Assembly: GCF_000327385.1 (NCBI RefSeq)
Contig: NW_008709379.1
Location: 5,342,328-5,406,327, forward strand
Length of the DNA stretch: 64,000 nt
Direction of reading: 5' to 3'
Origin: Lottia gigantea
Taxonomy: Eukaryota; Mollusca; Gastropoda; Lottiidae
Position 1 is the stretch's first letter, and each line of letters starts with the position of its first letter. A program made the translations under genes and the position numbers. Positions 41,001 through 50,000 of this stretch are shown here, piece after piece. Under the pieces are notes generated by a model. That model was given only the letters and a program-made list of their open reading frames with translations. It did not search any database and was not told the origin of the DNA.

Positions 41001-44000
41001 CAGTAAACCTCACTTTGTTGGAGCTGAGAATTACCAAGTAACATGGTGGCCTGGTAGTAAACCACAAGATGATATTAACAGTGACAGTACTTCAGGTAAA
41101 GTAACTTCATTATACTGAGTTCCACTGATGAGATTTAGTGTTGATTGACCAGAGTTTGAGTAACAAGTATACTGCCCCTTAGAAAGAGGAGACATACATA
41201 AGAATTCCTTAAGTTTATCATGACATAAATGATTTCAAATCATAGACCTTACAATAAAATGGAAATGGTTAATATATTTATAAGGTTGTGTTAAAAAACG
41301 ATTCAATTTGAAATCAGACATTACAATATGGCCAATGAAGATATTTTTTAAGTTTTGTCACAAATAGTTGTTTTTGTTTTACAGAATGCTGTCATGATTT
41401 TTAATATAATACTTGTGTTTTATTGCAGATGATCATCTAATAATAACTAATTTAAAACCCAGTACTTGTTATACAATAGTGGTAGAAGCTAGGAAGATGG
41501 AGAAATACACTGATATTGATGAATCTTTATGTAAGTAACCGATTGGCTGAAGGCTTTAGGATGCTTCTGTTTCTTTATAGAATTTAAAAGTAGCTATACA
41601 TTAAACTTGTATTTTGCTCTTGATTAGATTAATGAAAAATAACAATACCATTGAAGACTTTGCAACAGGTCTTGGAATTATACTCTATTTCATTTTACTG
41701 TGAAATTCTTTACTAGATATATATTAGTCCAAGGAAAGAAATTTCTGATTTAAGTGAATATCTGACAAGTAGTAGAATCCAATTTATTATACAGTGGTGT
41801 AACCTATTTTCGTGGATATAAGGATTCAACACCGAATTTCATCAAAGTTAAAAAAAACTAAATTTTTTTTTTATGTCTTAGATGTTTCCTCAGATATTCT
41901 ACAAAAATAATTAAAATTGGTTTGTTTCGATTTTCTTTATGAATTCTTCACTTTGACCCATATTTCATGAGCAACCAACTCGGCAACGGCGGCAGAATGC
42001 GTCGCCTATTTTCGTGTACAATGTTTGAACTATAAATAAGTCTAGAAAAACACATTATATGGATACTGGGTGATATAATTAACTTCTCTTAGTATTTATC
42101 TTTAATATCAATTCATTATAACTAGTGACAATTCCTTCAAAGAACCAGGATTTAAAAAAAAAATAGTGACTGACAAAATAAGATACGTAGCGTGATTTAT
42201 TGCTAAAAGTCACTGAAACAACATAAGAATATGGTCCTCTTTGTGTTCCATAGAAATTTTCTGCTGACACGGAATCCGCTAGTTGATCACGTGACTTTAT
42301 TCGTTGGACTACATTCTAGCAGACGACACTTGGAATTCCGATTACCGCTTGGGATTATAAGGAAATTCGGCCGACAAAAAATGGTGACGTTTGGTAATAA
42401 GTGAAATCTGCCATTTTGTATTTGTCAAAGTATACATTAGTACATTTTACATTGCTTGAAACTACTGGATTCAATACTACTAGCTGATATTGTAGAGAAA
42501 ACCCATGTTTATCAAAACAAACTAATGCGGAGGTCGCGCAAGGTCGCTCATGTAAATTATTAATCGTTTCCGGAAATCCACGAATAATAGGTTTCCACGA
42601 AATTAGGTTACTTGACTGTACTTAAAATCTGTTATTTTCAGATGATAGAGAGACATCAGATGGACTCAATTCATTTATATTAACAGCCAAATCTAAACAT
42701 ATCTCCTTGACAACAGCCAGTCCTCCTAACCCACCTCGTAATCTAGGTGTTAAAGCTACAACTTGTAATAGTCTACAAGTTATATGGGATCCGCCAGAGG
42801 AACATGGTGCTGAAGTTATAGGTTGGTATTTTTAATCAAACGCAAATTACTTACCTGATCTGACACTTGTTTCTTAAATAATTTTATGACCAAATTTTCT
42901 CATTTTAAAATAGAAGTCCATATTTACCGAATTATTATCGTAAGATTTCCAGTGTAAGGCCATGTAACAAGATGTTTGAGGTTGTAGTTCAATCTTTCTA
43001 TATCGCTGTTCAAATAATGTATCGAGCACTATTTTTGAAGTGAAAATATTTTGATATTGTAATGACTTAATGATTATAATTTTGAATTTCCTAGGAATTC
43101 GTATTGAGTGTGTTGCTGCTGATGAACAAGATCAACATTTTGTCACAGTAGACCTAATGCCAGATACAAAATGTACAGATATTAATACTCTTCATGAAAA
43201 GAAAGACTACAATGTTCGTGTTATTGCTGTTACTGATGAATACTTTGACAGACTACCTGATAAACATCCTTTAAAGAAATCCAGAACACTACCTAGAGAT
43301 GTCCTGGTATCTACTGAAGACTCAGTCTGGTTGCCCAGTTCAAGTATCTTGGCTAAGACAGCAGGTACTGAAGCTCCTGCTAATTTGAAGATCACTGAAT
43401 CATCAAGGACTTCATTGACCTTGACATGGACTCCACCTATAATATATGGTTCCAATAAACTACTAGGACAGATTATTCGTTGGTCTGATGTCAAGAGAAA
43501 CAAAGGTGAACATGGTATGATTATAGCCAATCATGTCAGTGTCTTGCCTACAGAAGATAGGATTAAACTTGATGATCTATGTCCAGGAGCTCAATACAAG
43601 ATAGTTGTGGAGGCTGTTGTTAGCATTAAAACTTCATTGGAAAGAGAGAAAAGTGGATCAGGTATTGAACAGTATAGAAGAACTGCTCATGTCATGTCTA
43701 AACCACTTCTAGCTAGAACTCGAGCTCCAATAGAACCTCCTCGTTTACTCCTGACCTCCTTTGATAAAAATCAAGGTTACCTCTACTGGGAGAAACCTCC
43801 ATTGTTATCTGTTATTGGAAAGGATGATGAAGGAAAACCAAAGTACCTTCGACGTTACTTAGAAGGTTATAAATTAGAGATTAATGGTAAATTACAATGC
43901 TATCTTGGACCATCAGCTCAAACCTGTACCCTGACTAAATGTAAACCTGGTAAAGCTTACAGTGTGGTGTTGGTAGCTGTCACTTGTACAGAGGAATCTA

Positions 44001-47000
44001 AGAAGACCAGAAAACAGAAGGTATTTAATTGTTTCATATTTGAACATTGAGCTTTACAAAGCTGAGGTTTATTGATGTGTATATATGAAGCTTTTATTTT
44101 CAGAATGATTGTTTTCATATGAATATCTTGATGTCTTTCTTGTCATTTTACTGAGACAATTTAACTTTTCAATTAAAAATCAATTATTTGATGCTGCAAA
44201 TCCTTTTCAATACCGTTTATTCTTTCTTCATGAACAATTCCATATGTAAGGATAGCTCATTTAAATCTGTTTTATTTTTCATTTCAGTTGAAAGGATTCT
44301 TTAAGAATGTTGATCCACAAGATATTGACTATGCTGCTATATTAAATGATGATGAAAATTTAGATGAATCACCATCAGAACCATTAGAAATCTGTTTACC
44401 TAGAGATCAAGAAGGTAACAAGACATTGTCCAAATTCCCCTTGGGATAAATTGAAATAGATTACATAGGTTTTAATTCAGTTCTTCGACATTTTCTTTCT
44501 TCACAAGTTGGTAAGGACAAAGTGTAAGTTATCAAGTTTAATTATGATTTGCCTCACATGTATTAACTGCATCTCTTCAAACAGTGGCTAATGCTGCTTG
44601 AGTACTAGAAATTGATAGCCATGTGGACAAATCAATATCACTTTCTGTATTTGTTATTTCAGGATTCTTATCATCTCTTCAAGCTGTATATAAAAATAAA
44701 GGTAGTGAAGAAAGTGATGGTGTAGGCGTAGCACATTTAAAATGGAAGATTCAAGGACGTACCAACCTAATAAAACAGTTCCGTGTTATATGGTATTGTG
44801 TAGAAGATAGAATTATACAGACTAAATATATCACATCTGACAGACATGACTGTAGTATTCCTGTCACCAAGATCAAGTAAGGAATTATGTCAAAATTTTG
44901 AAGATATCCTGTAACTTATCTATGATATCTCATGTATATTTATAAGTCCACACAATGTTAAGGTATCTGTTGGTCAGATTGTTTGTTTATAGTTCTTACT
45001 ATATATATATAAGCTCTAATTTTTGAAAAATTATTTTCATGCATCGTATTATTTTAAGATTTCAAGACATGATATAACTGTATTTACTATTCCATTTTAT
45101 GATTTCAGGACTTTATACAACTTTACTGTAGAACCAACATATTATACTGATGTAATATCACAGACAATACAAGATGTACAGATCATGATACCTGGACCAC
45201 CTGATGCACCTGATATCTATCTCCGCTCTGTAGATACTGAAGAATTTATCATTGAATGGGGTGAACCTAGAGTTTTTGGTGGTGTTAAAGTCAAAGGCTA
45301 TCAGGTATTTTTTTTTTTTTTTATTTACAAGCATTAAAGAGCTCAAGAAACTGCAATGACTGATAGGTTGTGTTTCACAATCTGAGTTAAGCTAAGTTTA
45401 TATTTTGATCTTTTGCAGATTGTCACTTTTGTTTCATGTCTGTATATGGATCTGATTTATTATAGAAACATAATAGCAATATATATCTTTTTCCAACTTT
45501 ATTTTAGGTGTATATGAACGATAAGAAAGTTGGTGCAGAACTCAGTAATTCTCATAGAAAAGCTGTTATCCCATGTCGACCCAATAGGTAAGTAGTTAAT
45601 TTTTGTAAACTATAATGCACAAAAAGTTGTAAAGTTTGTCTTTCCATTAAAGGAATAAGCTTTTAACTACAGTTAGAAGTACTTAACTGTCTTTTGCATT
45701 CTGAGATGTTTTTAGCATTAACATATACTGTTAACCAGATGCAACAGTAATGATATTATTTTTTGTTCAACAGGATCTACAGAATAAACTTGGTGGCTCT
45801 CAGTGCTAATTCTCAATACAGTGATTCTCTTAAATCAAATACCTTACTAATTAATACTTCTACTAATCAACATCAGACTGGTGATGTAGTTACTATTGAT
45901 GACTGGGCTTCTACTACCGACGACAGTGATATACCAGTGAAAATTACTAAGGTATTAGATACTGGTATACATCTAGATTGGAGTACCTATTATCCTTCAG
46001 AGGAGGTGGCTTATTATAAAGTTCAGTGGAGCTCTGTTGCTCAACCTACGGTAAGGTTCTTTATGTTTGTTAAAAATTAATAGTCAGACTTGAGAATAGC
46101 TGTAATTCTCAGGCTTCCAGGCAGACTGTTAATGTTATGATGGAAATTCAAATTATCTGTTCATGATTTAAAATACTTGTAAATTTCCATGTTACATAGC
46201 GAATATTTGCCACGTTACTGTGCTTCATAAGGTGAAGAAATGTAGAACTCCGTTCTGTTTCATTTGTTGTCTATAAAATTGAGTTCAATATAGCAATACT
46301 GGCTTCTCCAAGAGCATGTTGATTCTTGCTACAACCATAAAGTATTGTTACTATAACCCTGACAAACCCAGAGTGATATCATAATTGCAGGCATACCCTG
46401 TAATACATGTACCACATTATTTTTATTAGTGGAGGTAGTTGATTGATTGTGTTGTCTTCTGATTTTAAATCTTACACCTTAACATTATTAATTTACAGCA
46501 AAGAGAAGTTCAATTGTCTGCAAAAGATACAAACTGTGTAATAAATAAATGTTTACCAGGAACTAACCATTTTGTACGACTCGTTGCTTTTGACTCAGGC
46601 GGACAGATATGGGAGAAATCCAGACAAATGACAATTCAGACGTCTGCACCACCTGATGCTCCAATATTATCTATCAGGTATTTCTATTCTTCATCAGATA
46701 CTATAAAGATACAAAAAGATATTGTAAAAGTTGCCACCAACTAAATCATTATTATCAAATTGTGGTAATGGATGCCTTAAATAACAAAACAGTTTTTCTT
46801 ATTTTCATATTTAAAAAAAAAACACCCTATGCTCTTCCCTAATCATTATCAAATTTGCCATTATGTATATTTTTTTTGTTGTTAACAGAGCAAGTAATTT
46901 CCGGTATTTAGCTATACAATGGGAGAAACCTAGTGAATATGGTGATGCTATAATAGCAGGATATAAAGTATTTGTTAATGGAATTGTTGAAGCACATTTA

Positions 47001-50000
47001 GCTGCAGACCAACTGAGTTATACTTTTACTAATGGTAGATGGTGTCATGAGTACTCATTTCAAGTTCAGGTACAGTTGACTCATTGACTACTTTAATCAA
47101 AATAATCACTGATTGTATTGGACCTATTGAAATAACATAGTTCAAAGAATTAGATTTTACTGTCATGGAAGAAATATAACTGACTTGAGCTGATATTACA
47201 GGCTATGACATCAGATGAGAAAATGAACAGTAGAGTGTCAGATCAACTAATAGTAACTTGGCCTGGAGCTAAATCACCAGCTATCCATCGTATTCCATCA
47301 GTTAGTAGTTCTACATTACGTGTCGGTTGGGAAGATCCTCATCTTACTGATGGAATTAAAGTCAAACATTTCAAAGTAAGTTTACCTTTATTGACATGCA
47401 GAAAAAATTATAAGTGATGCTCAAAGGGTTAAAGATTAATGTAATAAGAAATAAAGGAATTGGACCGGTTATTTAAAGCCAATTTATGTATAATGAACTT
47501 CTATTTTAGTATGAACCATATAGTAATTACCAATTTATTACTACATTATCTTATCTTATATTTTATTATTGAATATATTTGATAGCTATGTTGTATAGAA
47601 GAGGATACAGAGAAGTTAGTCCAATCTGTTGGTCCAATACATCCTAAAACACGAGAAGCAGAATTTAATCATCTAAAGAAAGGCAGCTATTCAGTTTATT
47701 TAGAGACTCATGTAATTATTTTTATTGTTAAATGTTTAAAATGTGATGTTGTGTTTATTACCACTTAAGCTACCTCAATTTAAAGTTCTCTCTACGATGG
47801 TATTTATGTTTTCAGTTGTAATGTATACTTGAAAGTCATATATCTGCTCCAATATCTTGTTACATTCTTTTGTTCTGAGAAAAATTGAACTATACAAGTC
47901 AGATTTATATTGTGTTTATGAGCACATGTACCTGACTATAATAGTTTTTATCTATTCTTGTCTTTCTGTAATAGTTATATGGTACTGGTGATGTAGTAAG
48001 ATCAGATACTATTAGAATGCAACCGTCTCTATCTCCTGATGCACCACAGATAGCAGTAACTATGGTAGGACTTGAAGAACGGCGCCAGTTAGAAAAATTA
48101 ACTTGTGATTTAGTCAATAAACGAGATAGACTAATTCGTGCTGTAGGACATAAATTAAAACGTATAGGAGCTTTATCTCATCCTGTTAAAGCTGAAAAAG
48201 ATGAGGTTAGTCAAATTAAAGTTTTTTTTAAGAATCTTTTGAAATGCTAATAGATCTACTACGATATACACAATTATTGTACATGTGATATATTATTCAG
48301 CTGCAGATATTCAAATCTTAATGATTACAAGCTAAGTAGAGTTACAGGAATCAAATTTTCCTTATTGTAGTCAATTTTAATATTTTGTAGGATATAATTA
48401 TCGGTGCTCATACTCTGACTAGAGTAGAAGAATTATTAGAGGAATGTTTCCTTGGTCTGGAACAATATATAGGTACTATTTCTTTTTAATTATATAAATT
48501 TGAGTGCATACTTTTTATTTTAATAGAGCTAGTCAACATATGATCATCTTTGTCATCTTACGTCAGCAGTCTTACGTTTTGACAAGAAATGAAGGCATGT
48601 GTTCTTCAGATAAAGTTTCAGTTAATGTTTTGGTAAATTATTTGCAAAGTCCTGAAAAAAAGTTTTAACAACATAAATTTTAATATATGTATGACTTACT
48701 CTTATCAATAATTCATTATTCTAGGACAGTTAATAGCCTATGTATCATGGCAATGTCCTCAATCTAATCCTGATATGTGTGTTAGTGGTTATAAAGTGCT
48801 AATTGATGGTAAACAATATGGAAACGCCTTACATGCTGGTGTTAAAACAGTTAAAGTTAAGGTAAATGGAAGTTCTTTTCTGGCATGTCTAGACTTTTAA
48901 TTAGTTGGCAGAAATTTGTTGGTAATTTAAGATTTTTTCACTATTGATCCTTTAAAGCCATTAGCATGGCTTGTGATTTAGAAATGATATTTTTGATCAT
49001 ACAGATTTAGGTTTAACATTTTACAGGTGTGTCTGTGTTAATACAGGTATTACTGGCATCATAAGATAAAATTGATACAGGCTTGCTAAGGCTAACTGCT
49101 TTATGCTATTGGAGTGCTGTTCATACCAAAATTAATACTTTAGTAATGCACATATCTTCAATGTTGTAGAATATCTGAGTGAAAAGTTTGAATTAGTCGA
49201 TAATAAAATTCTATATCTAACTTTGCACAACATTGCTTGTTGAACTAATAATTTAGGTCATCTGAAATTGGAAAAGAAATTGACCATATTTTAATTGCCA
49301 AAATTCTTTTGTAAGTTGAAAAAAAGCAAATATTAACCCTTTTTTCAAAGTCCACATTTCTTTTTGTGGGAACAAATGTAATTTCATTGATTGTATACAT
49401 CAGCTAGCCTTTGACAAGATCTTGTATCTCATTAAAGTTGGGATGTTATGAAGAAAAATGGTTTTGCCGCTTATTCTCAGTTTTTAACTTATTTCAAGAG
49501 AAGTCTATTGTGTATTGTAGTTGGATCTTAGTGAACCCAGTTATAAGTTGACCATGGTAGCTATGACAGACAAACCACAAGGTTGTAGTGATGAATCTAA
49601 CATGGTAGAACTACTCACCTCACCATTTAAACCATTCTCATTCTATTGTTACCATGGTATTCATAACAAAACAGCCAAGTGAGTATGAAACATTTTGTGG
49701 TTACCACAGTTACCATAGTTTACACTGATTTTAACAACTTATGAACTGTGTAAGTACTTCTCCTCTTAGGTTGGGATGGAACACAGTAGTAAGTTGGATT
49801 GTTGTCTGCAAGGTGCTGTGGTTTGAATCTCCCTCAAGGTATGAAAAATTCGGATGCCACAACAAGTGTTTTTAAGAGTCTGTCCAGTCCGTTTTCGACC
49901 CCTATCATACAGTCAAGTAACCTAATTTCGTGCTGACCTATTTTTCGTGCATTTCCTGAAAGGATTGATAATTTACATGTGCGACCTCGCTTGACCTCTG

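Larger units (their letters stand above)
36428..48205 (+). other. Giant gene exons 32-54: thirteen FN3-like modules
   Basis: Exons: 36428-36612, 36896-37012, 37163-37304, 38087-38228, 38595-38805, 39096-39216, 39439-39636, 39933-40143, 40355-40495, 40994-41095, 41429-41530, 42642-42821, 43095-44020, 44288-44414, 44663-44876, 45109-45304, 45508-45587, 45774-46050, 46499-46677, 46889-47069, 47202-47375, 47586-47711, 47975-48205. Modules are separated by P-P/A-x-P linkers (GPPKPPT, RRPPSPT, AAPKSPT, NPPRNLG, TEAPANL, IEPPRLL, GPPDAPD, PPDAPIL). Each has the FN3 pattern of a Trp strand (VTWQVP, VIWDPP, LTWTPP, IEWGEP, IQWEKP, VGWEDP), a G-Y-x-V strand and a late Y-x-V-x-V-x-A strand. Exon 44 (926 nt) fuses several modules in one exon. 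Exon 54 ends in a charged helical stretch (LEERRQLEKLTCDLVNKRD). Confidence 0.8.
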
